Shown here piece after piece: positions 54,601-63,802 of a DNA stretch of 64,000 nt. The stretch spans positions 1 through 64,000 of the forward strand of contig SADC01000382.1 in assembly GCA_004194705.1 (NCBI GenBank), read 5' to 3'. The DNA comes from Ditylenchus dipsaci. Lineage: Eukaryota; Nematoda; Chromadorea; Rhabditida; Anguinidae. The notes beneath the pieces are model-generated. The model was not told where the DNA came from. It saw only the letters and a list, made by a program, of their open reading frames with translations, and searched no databases. How positions within the stretch are numbered: the first letter of the stretch is position 1; every line of letters starts with the position of its first letter. Both the position numbers and the translations under genes were made by a program.

Positions 54601-55532
54601 TCGTGACTGAATATATCAGAAGGCAGACTGGAGGAACATGAGCCATTCATCTGCATGGACTTGTTGGCGTGAGGACTGATGGACAGTGCTTCAGCCAACT
54701 GCCGCACTTTCTGTGGGTCACTCAGAAGACTTAGGTCTCCTGCAAAATAGGTATTTCAGAAAATGTATGGTGATTCGAGAAGCCCACTTAAGGTTGACGC
54801 CCCTGCTAAGCAAAATAAAAATTATAAAACTGGATTCGTGTTCAGCATACCGTATTATCTCTAATTAGCGCCCCCTCTCTAATAAGCATCCCCCTTCTAA
54901 TTTGAGAGTTTGTATCTCAGGATAGAGTAAATTTTTTGCAGACCTTTTCTTGCCTTTTCCTAACCGTCCCGAGCTCTACCGATTCCGTTTTTGGAATTTT
55001 GTTGAGCACACAAAAATCTCGAGATCAACCCGAAATTTTCCCGATTTTGGAGGGTTGAAAATAAGCGCCCCGCGGAATCTTATTAGAGATAAAAGTTAAA
55101 AGATAACACGGTAGTTGATATACATACAAAAATCCTCTTTAAGTTCAAGAGTCAATCACAAATTCAAAAAAAGCTTTTTTCAAATATTTTTTTGTCTCGA
55201 AAGGAAATGTAAATTAGACAGTAAGTTTTAATTTGAAAAAGGTGGATATGCAAATTAATGTGCTGAACGCGAATCCAGTCTTAGAATTTTGTTTTTCGGC
55301 TAGCGTGGAAATTAAAAATTAACTTTCGGCAAATTATATTTCTTGGAATTCTCGACTTGCCAAATTGATAGCCTTAGGTCTACCGTATTTTATATCAGAT
55401 TTAAACTGTACCTTCTTCCAGAGCGCTCATTTCATCCAAGTCAAAGTCGGCAAAGAAATCTTTACTGTCGATGGCATCCATAACAGAATTATCATCGACC
55501 CCGAAACAAGAGGTGCTTTCCTCTTCTAGCAT
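42678..55532 (-). CDS. C2H2 zinc-finger transcription factor, 10 exons
   Basis: Exons (minus): 55532-55412, 54739-54454, 54394-54250, 53391-53311, 49277-48954, 45933-45597, 45391-45183, 45134-45057, 44527-43671, 42907-42678. The N-terminus (MLEEESTSCFGVDDNSVMDA, then DFFADFDLDEMSALEEG) is acidic, a likely activation domain. Finger 1 is split by an intron: CKDCGKL + FNSVWYLKQHAVKH. Finger 2 starts CKFCMK; its His half is not found in the next exon. Finger 3 CRKC..HLSRHNAYH, finger 4 CDQC..LSGHYLQH and finger 5 CAQC..ALALRRH follow, then a Cys-rich CYCPPLEC. Exon 9 is acidic with LKSE and IKSE, two SUMO-type sites beside Glu runs. It probably acts in the nucleus as a DNA-binding regulator; orthology not recognised. 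Frames break by single-base indels near 54527, 54335, 44145 and 43995; the exon 8/9 junction is also out of phase. Confidence 0.8.
44800..44955. repeat. Palindromic ACAGTTATCGA cluster
   Basis: GAAATTTTACAGTTATC, GTACAGTTATCGACAT, and complements TAACTGTACGTCGATAACTG and GAAATTCTACAGTTATCG form overlapping hairpins in zinc-finger intron 8. Confidence 0.5.
45463..45582. repeat. Palindrome in zinc-finger intron 6
   Basis: CTCAGTCAAATCAGCTTGGGGAACCAAGG-type arm and complement about 40 bp apart, so the intron next to exon 6 (donor at 45596) would form a hairpin. It uses the CTTGGTCCCC motif of the dispersed foldbacks. Confidence 0.6.
46326..47338. mobile_element. Poly-C/poly-G foldback, 1 kb
   Basis: Left AAATTTGGCGCTACTCGGTT then long C runs; right long G runs then AACCGAGTAG/ACCGAGTAGCGTCCGAAATTT. 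Arms of about 250 bp share TTTAAGCAATAATTTTGCCAT and GGGAGGGGAAGGGA. A copy of the dispersed repeat (about 46805-47060: ATGCATTCAGAGTCACTTT.. GATGCGCGCACGCACTTACC) is in the centre. It lies in zinc-finger intron 5. Confidence 0.65.
47954..48541. mobile_element. Pogo-like element with 430-bp palindrome inside
   Basis: TA-flanked; CAGTCGAAGCTCTCTATAAC left, TTATAGAGAGCTTCACTG right. Near its left end an almost perfect palindrome (about 47975-48395; ATAGTGACCACGCCGTCCTA / complement) is inserted. Located in zinc-finger intron 5. Confidence 0.8.
49866..51024. mobile_element. Poly-C/poly-G foldback, 1.16 kb, twice invaded
   Basis: Outer arms: GGCGCTACCGGAGTATACCC left, GGCGGAGTATACTCCGGTAA right, sharing GTGTTTCCAAACACCCTATA. 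Inside are a dispersed ATGCATCCAGAGTCACTTTC repeat (50105-50395) and a second foldback (50437-50880) with ends TTGGGCAGCCGACGATTGCG and inverted arrays of CAAATTGCGCCACTG. All within zinc-finger intron 4. Confidence 0.7.
51030..51386. mobile_element. Mariner-like foldback (CACCCTGTA end)
   Basis: Right end GGGCCACCCTGTATTC; arms share TGTTATTACAGCCATTCTTA and complement, and AAAATTTCCTGATTTCAAGC with a worn partner. The centre holds CCACAAGAGGACCAAGCC-like arms. Confidence 0.5.
52197..52367. mobile_element. hAT-like MITE with AATCAGGAATTTCCTGATT array
   Basis: Ends CAGGGTGCGCAGAT and ATCTGCGAACCCTG, with 8-bp flanks CCACCAGG / GCACCAGG (7 of 8). The 171-bp body repeats AATCAGGAATTTCCTG, a self-complementary word, and AAATCCTGATTTT. 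Confidence 0.85.
52880..53093. mobile_element. hAT-like MITE with GAGCATATGCTCGAG array
   Basis: Ends TAGGGTTGTGAAACGAGCAT and GCATTTTCACAAACCTA, with flanks GTAATTTT / GCAATTTT (7 of 8). A palindromic stretch around ACAGTTTAACTGTACAGTGG occupies the centre between GCTCGAGCA arms. About 0.2 kb downstream (gene sense) of zinc-finger exon 4. Confidence 0.85.
53458..53875. mobile_element. Foldback (CTCGATATCAAG..TTCTAAAGTG)
   Basis: Left CCGTAAGTTCGGGGTCACTT..CATCTCGATATCAAGCGGGGA, right CTCCGCTCGATATCAAGG..TTCTAAAGTGTAACCGTAAG; central GCCTAAACCTAAACC and CTTGGTCC-type motifs. It lies between zinc-finger exons 3 and 4. Confidence 0.55.
54850..55111. mobile_element. CCGTA-type MITE in zinc-finger intron 1
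   Basis: TA-flanked; CCGTATTATCTCTAATTAGC left, TTATTAGAGATAAAAGTTAAA..ACACGG right; internal GAGCTCTACCGATTCCGTTT shared with 12438 and 24852 members. Confidence 0.7.
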
Positions 55533-55619
55533 CACAGAAATAAAAATACAGAACAAGAGTAATAACAGTAATAGTAGTAATATCCACAAAGATAACAACT
55601 ACGGCAGTTAGGCAGGCAG

Positions 55620-57355
55620 GTGGATCAAAGTTGAAAGACTTTTTGGGGTAATGAGGGGTTGAAAGACTCAAAGAGGCAGTGATTAGGCCAGATCAAGCAG
55701 GTCCTATCCTTAGCTTGGCACTGATACTACTGCTCGTACTCATAACTCGAGGCACTGCACATATGGCCGATGACATTACACACAGTTTGGGTGTGCCCAA
55801 TTAGCAGGCTTAGTAGTAGTAAATGTGTAGCTGGTGAGATATTTATCTTGTCTAAAAAATATTTTGAAGGTTAGTTTTTTCATGTTTAAAATGATATGCA
55901 TGGTTGTGTCGAAGCATGCGCACGGGCCGTGGTTTTGGTAGCTTGTTTCATGCCATCCCACCTTTCGCATAGTTAACAAATCTTCCATAGTTAACGAAGT
56001 TTTCATAGTCAACTAATTTCACATAGTCAACATACAAATTTAACGAAATTAAGTACCGTGCACATGCCTGATTGTGTCAGAAAACAAGAACTAGTACAGT
56101 TTTGACCAGCGAATTAAAGAAAAACAACAAAATCAATTTTCATGGAACTGATAAGACTGGTTGTTGGACCAGCTGGCGGTCATTCACTTTCTGGTGATAA
56201 TAGCAAGGGCTTCTAACTTAATTATTGGGAGGGTGGACACGAGATAATAAGAAATCTTTAAAAAAACCCCATAAAGTTTAGTCTACAAAACATGCCATTT
56301 GGCTTATTGCTTGTTGAATTTTCGCTGCCCTATGTTATGTCTTTAGTTTGAGACTAAACTGTATTACTTGAAAGGCCGTAGAGTTGGGCCGATTTCAGAC
56401 AAACATAACTTTTTTAGTAGATAAAACTAAATTTTGGGCTCTAATAAAGACAGAGTGGCTGTTTCGCTGCCATTATTACAAAATTTTGTTTGCAAATATC
56501 ATTCAGTTTAAGTTCCAAACTTTTTTGTGCTGACTACAGTTTCTTTACTTCAAGACCAATAACATACTTAATGCGTACTTAATATCGGGTGCGTACGTCA
56601 TACTGGGTGTACTTTATATCAAACTTTGACTTATTTTTAATCGACAATTTCAAGATCTTGAAGGGTTTAAAAATATGAGCCAGCGAGATCATACAGTTTA
56701 CCGAAAAATTGGGCGCAACTGAAGTCGATCTGTGAAAACAGAATTTGCTAGATGGTGCCAGGAAGAAAACTCATCGGCCGATTTGATTAACATGCAATGT
56801 AAACATAATTTTTAGACACATAAACATTAGCTTGCCAATCTGGCCAAATCCAACAAAACACGGCCAAATTTGAAGTAAAACAAACATAAAAAATAAAAAT
56901 CACTCCAAGTAACCAAAATAAATGACCAAAAATAGTGGTCAACAATAAACAGCGCACTAAGCCTGGAAACCAATTTCCATGGATCAACGAAAACAGAGTT
57001 TACATAATAAATTTTGGCAAATACACAAAAATTGATTCAGTTCCAAAATACAATTCGAATCAATTCAAACACAAACTTTTTCGCTATACAGTAAAAACTG
57101 TATGAAATACTACAAACGTTGCCAGCCAAAAAAATCTTAGAAGTTGAACTTTTTCTCCTGTTTCCCGTCCAAAGGAACACAACAATAATAGGGCAGCAAG
57201 AAAAAAACAAATGGCCGATGGCTAAAGGCTTCTTGGCAATTGATGATGAATAAACAGCGATTGCTGCTGACTCCAAAGCAAGGGCCTTTCAAATGGACCA
57301 GCAAACAACAGGAACAAAAATACTTGGTAAATAAAGAATAGGAATATGGTAGAAA
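55620..57355. other. Putative upstream region of the zinc-finger gene
   Basis: Upstream (minus sense) of the start codon at 55532. No coding exon or mobile element seen. 55990-56040 has four repeats of CATAGTTAAC/CATAGTCAAC. A promoter cannot be pinpointed. This is one of the few stretches over 1.5 kb here with no recognised transposon, which may mean it is selectively kept clear (inference). Confidence 0.4.
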
Positions 57356-57361
57356 AGCATA

Positions 57362-57799
57362 CAGTTAACTCTCATTATAGTGCGTATGCCTCAAGTTCGA
57401 CCCCGCCTAGGTCTAAGCTATTTTTGCCTGAATTTTTCAAATGTTTTGCCGAACGTGATTTACCAGTATAGTTACAAAATTTTACACGTTCCGATTATAC
57501 CAGTTGTTTTTGCGAATGGCAAGAGTTCTGCCATAAAGGCAATATTTTAAAGGCGAGTACTAGGTAAATTTAAACGAGAATTTTTTTGAAATACATTTTT
57601 GTTGAGTACTTAAGTAGGAATACATAAGAAAAAATACTCTTTCTACATAACAGTCGTATAGTGGGTATTTTTTTTATAATAAATTGCATTTTCAAAAATT
57701 TTTTTTTGGAAAATTCGTTCTGAAAAAATTGCCGGACTTCTCGAGTGCTCGAACTTTAGGTATGCCAACTATATAGAGAGCTAACTAGATAGTCGACTG
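57362..57799. mobile_element. Pogo-like element, about 438 bp, worn
   Basis: TA-flanked; CAGTTAACTCTCATTATAGT left, ACTATATAGAGAGCTAACTAG..GTCGACTG right. Interior holds GACCCCGCCTAGGTCTAAGC, shared with the 18321 and 40310 members. Confidence 0.6.
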
Positions 57800-58530
57800 T
57801 AATCAAAAAATGATAGTGTTCTCGGAGAGAAAAATGGTAAAATATGCAATTTGAAAAAGGACAAATGAATTGGCCATCAGTAGAATAGAACAAATATGGG
57901 TGTTTGCTGGCTGGTAATAATAATAAGCCTGTAGGGATTGTGCAACTAGTGCGGTAATCACAAAACATTTTTAAGCTGATTGAGATCAAAACCGGAAAAT
58001 ATCGCTACAGTTCCAGTTTCTATGGACAACATTAAGTGTTTTTCTGTTTATTTTGCTGCCAATTTTTTGCCTTGACATAATAAAATTTAGTTGGCCAAAA
58101 TTAAAAAAATAATAACATGACAACTTTGAAGAAAAAAAAATTAAAATTTGATCAATTATCAAGTTCGAGCCCGCCTAGGGTCCTTTTTAATTTTCTTGTA
58201 GACGGAGCTATTTGGTCTTATTGCTACAGATTAGAGCATGGATATTATTCTAGAAATATTTTATATAGAGATAGAAAAACTCTTTAAAGGTCATATAATA
58301 ATATTTTAGATTGCGCAATCAAAAAGTGAAAGAAAGGAACAATGAGCCTGAGGGTGATTTTCTCGAAGAAATGAAACAGGCCAAGAATGATACCAAAAAA
58401 TAGTTTTACTACTTTACTAAATGAATAAAAAAACAACTGGAACTTTTCAAACTGACAAAAATATGGGTGCGAATACTCGGTAAATTCTGGGCTTGTTACT
58501 GTGAAAATTTTAGGGGCTTTCTCAAAAATA

Positions 58531-58668
58531 CCGTAAATCCTCTAATAGAGCCCCCTCCCTCGATATTCGACTAGAGTTTCAGAGTTAGCACCATTTTTGA
58601 TTGACAATTTCAAGATTTTTCAGGGATTGAAAAATAAAGCCCCGGGGGCTCTATTAGAGGATTTACGG
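58531..58668. mobile_element. CCGTA-type MITE, 138 bp
   Basis: TA-flanked; CCGTAAATCCTCTAATAGAG left, CTCTATTAGAGGATTTACGG right: 20-bp perfect inverted termini, the best-preserved pair of this family. Confidence 0.85.
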
Positions 58669-59363
58669 TAAACAAAATTTTTGAAAAAAAAATTTTTGAG
58701 AAAAAAAGATTATTTATGCTTTTAAAATTTTGATTAATTTTTCTGATTTCTGAATACATTTTAATCACCGGTTTTTCCAGAAAAAAAGAAATTTCAAAGT
58801 TTACTTGTCTTTCCGAAACAGGAGCCAATAAAATAACGTGCATCTAGGCAGGATCGAACCCCAGAGTTTTTATGTACCATTTTTAGACTCCTCAAAAAAA
58901 TGTTAGATCAATCAAACCGCAAATATGATGTCGACAAGAGAAAGTGAATTGACTCTGAGGTGAGTGAAATTCAGTGCATTTCTGTTCACTTTTTCCCTAA
59001 TCTTTTTTGCTGCTCAATCCCATTATTTTTGCAGTTGTTGTTGTGCAGTTGGTTTTAAATAAAGCATGAAGAGGGGATGACAGATAGATAAAGTTAATGG
59101 CCGCTGGCAACACATGAATGAACGCGTGAGTGAATGGATGCAGGGCAGAGGGATCAAAGGCTATCCAAAAAATGATGAGTTTAATCCACTTTTTGGAAAA
59201 AGTTAAAAAAATGTCATTTTAGAATTTTCAAAAATAAAAAAAAAACCCTGATCCGACTACGTCTGACTAACTGACTCCGAGCGACTGTGTGTAGATGCTG
59301 TTCACCTCTAGTTTGTAGGTTTTTAAGTGGAGCTTAAACACTGTAAAGTCAAACCTACATATA

Positions 59364-59618
59364 TATGGTTGTCGAGTCGAGGCCTCGATTTAGAGCTTTC
59401 TACTCGAAAATTTTCGAGTTTCTAGTCCTTTTTTCGAGTCTGAAGGCCTCGAAAAAAATTTCAAGTCCTTCTTTTGAGTTTCCAGGCCTCTTTAAAAAAA
59501 TTAGATATATTTTCGAGTTTCGAGGCCTCGATCTCGAGTTATGGACTTGAAAACTCGAAAATTTTCGATTTTCCGTTCGAGTCGAGGCCTCGAAAATATC
59601 GAAGCCTCGATAACCCTA
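59364..59618. mobile_element. hAT-like MITE with GAGTCGAGGCCTCGA array
   Basis: Ends TATGGTTGTCGAG and CTCGATAACCCTA, with a perfect 8-bp duplication TACATATA (59356-59363 and 59619-59626). The 255-bp body is GAGGCCTCGA, TTTTCGAGTTT and CGAAAATTTTCGAG words, nearly all self-complementary. Confidence 0.9.
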
Positions 59619-60654
59619 TACATATAGTGCACACCACTTAAGTTCGTTCCCAGCTGGGTGCAACACTTTTTTCACGTTAATTTTAGAAGTCATCACCATT
59701 TGTCAGTCTCGTTTTTTTTTGACGATTCGGTCCTATGTAAAGTGTAAATCTTTCCATCCTGCAGATCATTTATAAATCAATTCATGATTTTGTTATTACA
59801 TGCTCGCCAATTTTGGAAAAAAAATCTTTTCTCAAAATGTGTTTTTTCCAAAAAAAACCTTTTCCCTTATATTGCAGCTAGCTGACCGGAAATATATAGC
59901 TACATGTCTATTTAGTGCTCTTCAAGGCGCTCAGCCAGAAGCATGCTCTCTCTTTTTTCCATCCACCTGAAACTCAGTCACCACAAAACTTAAACTAGCC
60001 TGAATTCCAAGAATTATAGCGATAAAAATAAGTAGACTTAGTAGCACACACACCTTGCTGACAAAAAACCAATAAGATTTATATTTTGAGGCAGCACAAA
60101 TAAGATTACTGCTACGATTTCATCCTTTTTTTGTCACCCTAAGACTAGGTGGCCGGTGTCCACTGGCTATATAATTCTTGGTTTGGTCTATTTATAGCCG
60201 AGGTGTGTGACCAGGTGAGGGTTATTAGTACTGTTTGAAAAAAAATGTAGAGGAAAGGGGACAGCATGAGCATTTGGATGCAGGCCAGAGGAACAAGAAA
60301 AAAGGAGTTTGTTTACGTCTGTGCTGGACTTGCAAAAACAAGTCTACTTGTCCCTTTTTCTCTGTAGACTGCCTTCCTTTTTGGTTGTGGGAAGAGAGTG
60401 GCCAGTGGGTGGCACGAATGCCCTTTGGGAAAGGAACAAGTGGTGCCAGTGGTCGTCCGTCCTTTTAGAAACCACTGGTCGATGAAATTGTCTGCAAATT
60501 TAAAAGGAATGTTGATAAAGGTTGTGCAATAATATTATTTAGTGGTTTTAAGGGGTTGGAACAAAAAACGTTATTAAAAAAATATTAGAGATTATTGGGT
60601 ATTTATGGATATAAATATCAGAGATGTAGAAAAATTCAAAAATAAATGTAAATA

Positions 60655-60896
60655 CCGTATTTCTCCTAACAAGGCGGCCGCCTTTCGTTCAAAATCGTGT
60701 TCTCGGCATTGTGATTTTGACCGAATTTTTTAAGACTCCTCTCAGGCGAGTTGGAAACCATTTTGTAGCCAGTGAGGTGAGCTACAAAATGAGTGGTAAT
60801 TTGCATGACAGAAGACTTAAAAAATGGACCAAAAACAGAATGCCAAAAACACGTTTTTTTAAAATTAAGTGAGCCGCCTTATTACAGGAAATACGG
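60655..60896. mobile_element. CCGTA-type MITE (AAGGCGGCC)
   Basis: CCGTATTTCTCCTAACAAGG left, CCTTATTACAGGAAATACGG right. The interior AAAATCGTGTTCTCGGCATTG and CCATTTTGTAGC resembles the 29875 and 39862 elements. Confidence 0.7.
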
Positions 60897-61327
60897 AAAT
60901 AGTCAGACGCTAGGCGGAATCGAACTTGAGAGAGTGTACTCGGGATGCCAAACTCGAAAAAAATATGACACGGGAAAAGCTGCATTTCAATAAAGTGAAT
61001 GGCTAAAAAAACTTTTGTATAAAAATTCTGTATAAAAATATAATTAAAATTGTTAACAAGATGCCAGGTTCGGGGCTGTACAAATTTGCGGGAGAAACCT
61101 CCTGATAGAAATTTGTTATTTCAGAATGTCGAAGGTCTAAACCTAATAGCAAAAAAATTAGGGAGAAAGCTATTTGTTAAAATTTCTCTAACTGCCTGAG
61201 CTAGAAATCCAAAAACATGTAAAGCATTTGAAAAGGTGCGAATTGGCCATGATGTGTTTATCACCCAAATCATGAAGTCGAAAAATAATTGCAAAAAGAC
61301 CAAAATTTTCTACAAAAAATGCTGCTA

Positions 61328-61668
61328 CTAACAATAAGCTTCGATTGTAATTTCTCCACCCACTTTATTTTGCTTTTTGTTTTGTTGTTTTTGAACCGAT
61401 TTGGGTTTAGAAGAGCACTTAGTTAATTGCTGCTCAACCGGTCCCTCCACCTCTTTGTTCTTCTTTTTCTTCGCTTTTGCTTTCACATCAAAGAAGAAGA
61501 CAACAATAACGGCAGCGGAAAGGGAAAAGTTTAAACCCCTTCCTAAAAAACCGCAATCACACAAGAGCAAGACAATAGAGAAGCATGCCGGCGCTATTCT
61601 TGCAATCAAATTAACCAATTCTCGGAGGTTTGTTGGCCTATAGAACACAGCACTCACTACTGCAACTC
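61328..61668 (-). CDS. Candidate terminal exon, hydrophobic with Lys-rich tail
   Basis: After a TTTGCAG acceptor the minus strand is open to a stop at 61328: GVAVVSAVFYRPTNLRELVN, then IAPACFSIVLLLCDCGFLG and FSLSAAVIVVFFFDVKAKAK, then a tail with KAKAKKKKNKE and QKQQNKKQNK. Two hydrophobic stretches separated by a short Gly/Arg turn and a basic tail suggest a small ER or organelle membrane protein with a cytosolic tail. Upstream exons were not found and I do not recognise the family. Confidence 0.4.
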
Positions 61669-61874
61669 CTGCAAATGAGGGTGATTGGTTTGGAACCGTT
61701 GATTTGTTGTTCCAACAATAGCACAAAAGGTGAGTAGGCGGAAATAGAAAAATAATTTTTGGGCAGCATATTTACAGCTAAGAGTCTCAGCTTCAAAATG
61801 AGGGGTCAACTTTACAAAAATCATCATAAAATCTATGGAAAAAGTCCTTTCAAAAAATGCACGAACTTTCCATG

Positions 61875-62317
61875 CAGTTGAAACTCGATTTAACGGAATT
61901 CAAGGGGCCGACCAAGTTACCGTGTTCGAAACCTTTTTTACGCCATTTTTTCAAGCTTTTGCCAGTTCTGTTTTGACAGTCTGGTCCCAGATATTACAAG
62001 GATTCGATTTTGCCGATCATTTTTTGGAAATTCAAACTGTTTTCTTTTGAAATATCAAAAACTCGGTGAAAACAGATTTTTCGTTAACTCGAAATTCGTT
62101 AAATCGAGTTTTTGCTTATTTAGTGAGAAAAAATTTATATTTTCGAAAAATTATCGGCAAAATCAGAATCCTTGCAATATTTGGGACAAGACTATCAAAA
62201 CAGAACTGGCCAATTTTTGAAAAAATGAAGGTGAAAAAAGTGTCGGACCTGGGTGGGTACGAACTTGCGACCTCAAATATTCGTTGTATCGAGTTTCGTT
62301 AAATCGAGTTTAGACTG
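61875..62317. mobile_element. Pogo-like palindromic element, 443 bp
   Basis: CAGTTGAAACTCGATTTAAC left, GTTAAATCGAGTTTAGACTG right. The arms share TTTTGACAGTCTGGTCCCAG and AAAATCAGAATCCTTGCAAT with 18321 and 40310; the right flank is TA. Confidence 0.75.
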
Positions 62318-62324
62318 TACGAAC

Positions 62325-63025
62325 TAATATAAAAAATTTTATAAGGTATTTTCTTATATTCGGGCGATTTAGTATTTTTAAGTAAAAAGAACTGGAAAAC
62401 ATAATGCTAGAAACTAGGATGATTTTTTAAGGATTTTCACAAGCTTTTAGACAGACAGTGTACATCAAAAAGATATGGTTTTTTAATTCCATAGAAAGTG
62501 AACATTCCTTTCTGTGTAGACCACCCAAAATTGAACATTTTCTAAAAAAAGCCTGCTCCCAAACAATCGAAAATAGCAGCAGCATAAGCAACAGCAGCAG
62601 CAGCAAAAAATAGCAGTCAAAAAATGACCAAAGTCAGCGGCGAAATCGGGTCTTATAATAGCAGCAGCTCTTTTTTACTAGACACACACATATCAAGCAC
62701 ACCCGCACAAAAATCATCCTGCCCAAGTTTAATGGTCCGGAAGCACATCATATTTGTGCGCGCCCATTTCCAGCCTTTGCAAATTCACATGCACACCTCA
62801 AATTCAATAATAATAACAATAACTTGTGGAATTTACAGTCAAATAAAATCAACAACTAAAAAATACAACCACTAGACGAGTATATTTTAAAAATGAAATG
62901 AAAAAGCACATCTCAACCTCATCTACCAAAAAATACGGGTTCTACTGTATAACCAGATTCTGTAAAATTCCTTGTTCCCCTTTTTTTGTTTATGGCAATA
63001 TTGTAATTTTAGTGATTAAAGGGCA
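62325..63025. other. Intergenic stretch
   Basis: Contains a short AGCAGCAGCA run (62575-62605) and otherwise AT-rich sequence without a supported exon. Confidence 0.4.
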
Positions 63026-63029
63026 ACTA

Positions 63030-63245
63030 GACATCTTTCACTAATAGTAATGAATGTCACCCGACATTTGTCACTTTTTGGTTAACTGTATACGACAAAA
63101 ACGACGTATACAGTTAACGAAAGGTACAAATCGCGAAAGACATTTGTCACAAATGGTATAAATAGTATAAATTCAGTCACTCTTTTGTTAACTGTATACG
63201 ACAAAAATGACGTATACAGTTAACAAAAAGTAACAAATGCCTTTC
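63030..63245. repeat. Twin GTTAACTGTATACG palindromes
   Basis: GGTTAACTGTATACGACAAA..ACGACGTATACAGTTAAC occurs at 63078-63120 and again at about 63187-63224, each a near-perfect hairpin, with ACATTTGTCAC flanks arranged as an outer inverted repeat. Probably a small foldback element. Confidence 0.6.
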
Positions 63246-63692
63246 AGAAAAAACAGCAACGAGGGGACTGGGACCAATGAATTTTTTAACCCGATTTTAC
63301 AACAGCCAATACAAACCATCAGACCAGTGTGCACTCAGAATGACCAAAAAATGGCACAGCTCAATCTGACCTACCAAAAAAGGCGTTACCACCTTCAAAA
63401 AAGGTAAAAGCCGACCATTTTAGTAGATTTGAGGAAACAGGTAGTTAATCAAAGAGTTGACATTAGGAAACATGCTCAAGGAATGATTGACAGCAACACC
63501 CAATTTTGTCTAATCAAGATGATGGTGATGCCAACCATCAGCATGCAGCGGCGGATTTCAAAGTAGGACAGATAAGGTGAAGGGGCAATCACCCAGAATG
63601 GATCAGGCTTAGTGATTGCGGTAAATCTTGCTGGTGGTAGCAGCAGCCTTGAACACCCGGCTTTGATGTGGCTGGGTGACAGGGGCTCTAGG

Positions 63693-63802
63693 TAAATTCA
63701 TCCTCGGTAAATTCATCCTCGGTAAATTCATCCTCGGTAAATTCATCCTCCGGTAAATTCATCCTCCGGTAAATTCATCCTCCGGTAAATTCATCCTCTA
63801 AT
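63693..63802. repeat. GGTAAATTCATCCTC tandem array
   Basis: Seven copies of a 16-17 bp unit (C)GGTAAATTCATCCTC; the last ones share an extra C. Unit-to-unit identity is almost complete, so the array is young. The stretch before it (63480-63650) is unusually free of A/T runs and has a minus-strand open frame with FWVIAPSPYLSYFEI, which I cannot support as a gene. Confidence 0.75.

Noticed and set aside
62575..62610. CAG run as a coding polyglutamine
   Set aside because: Very short, interrupted, and not within a supported exon.
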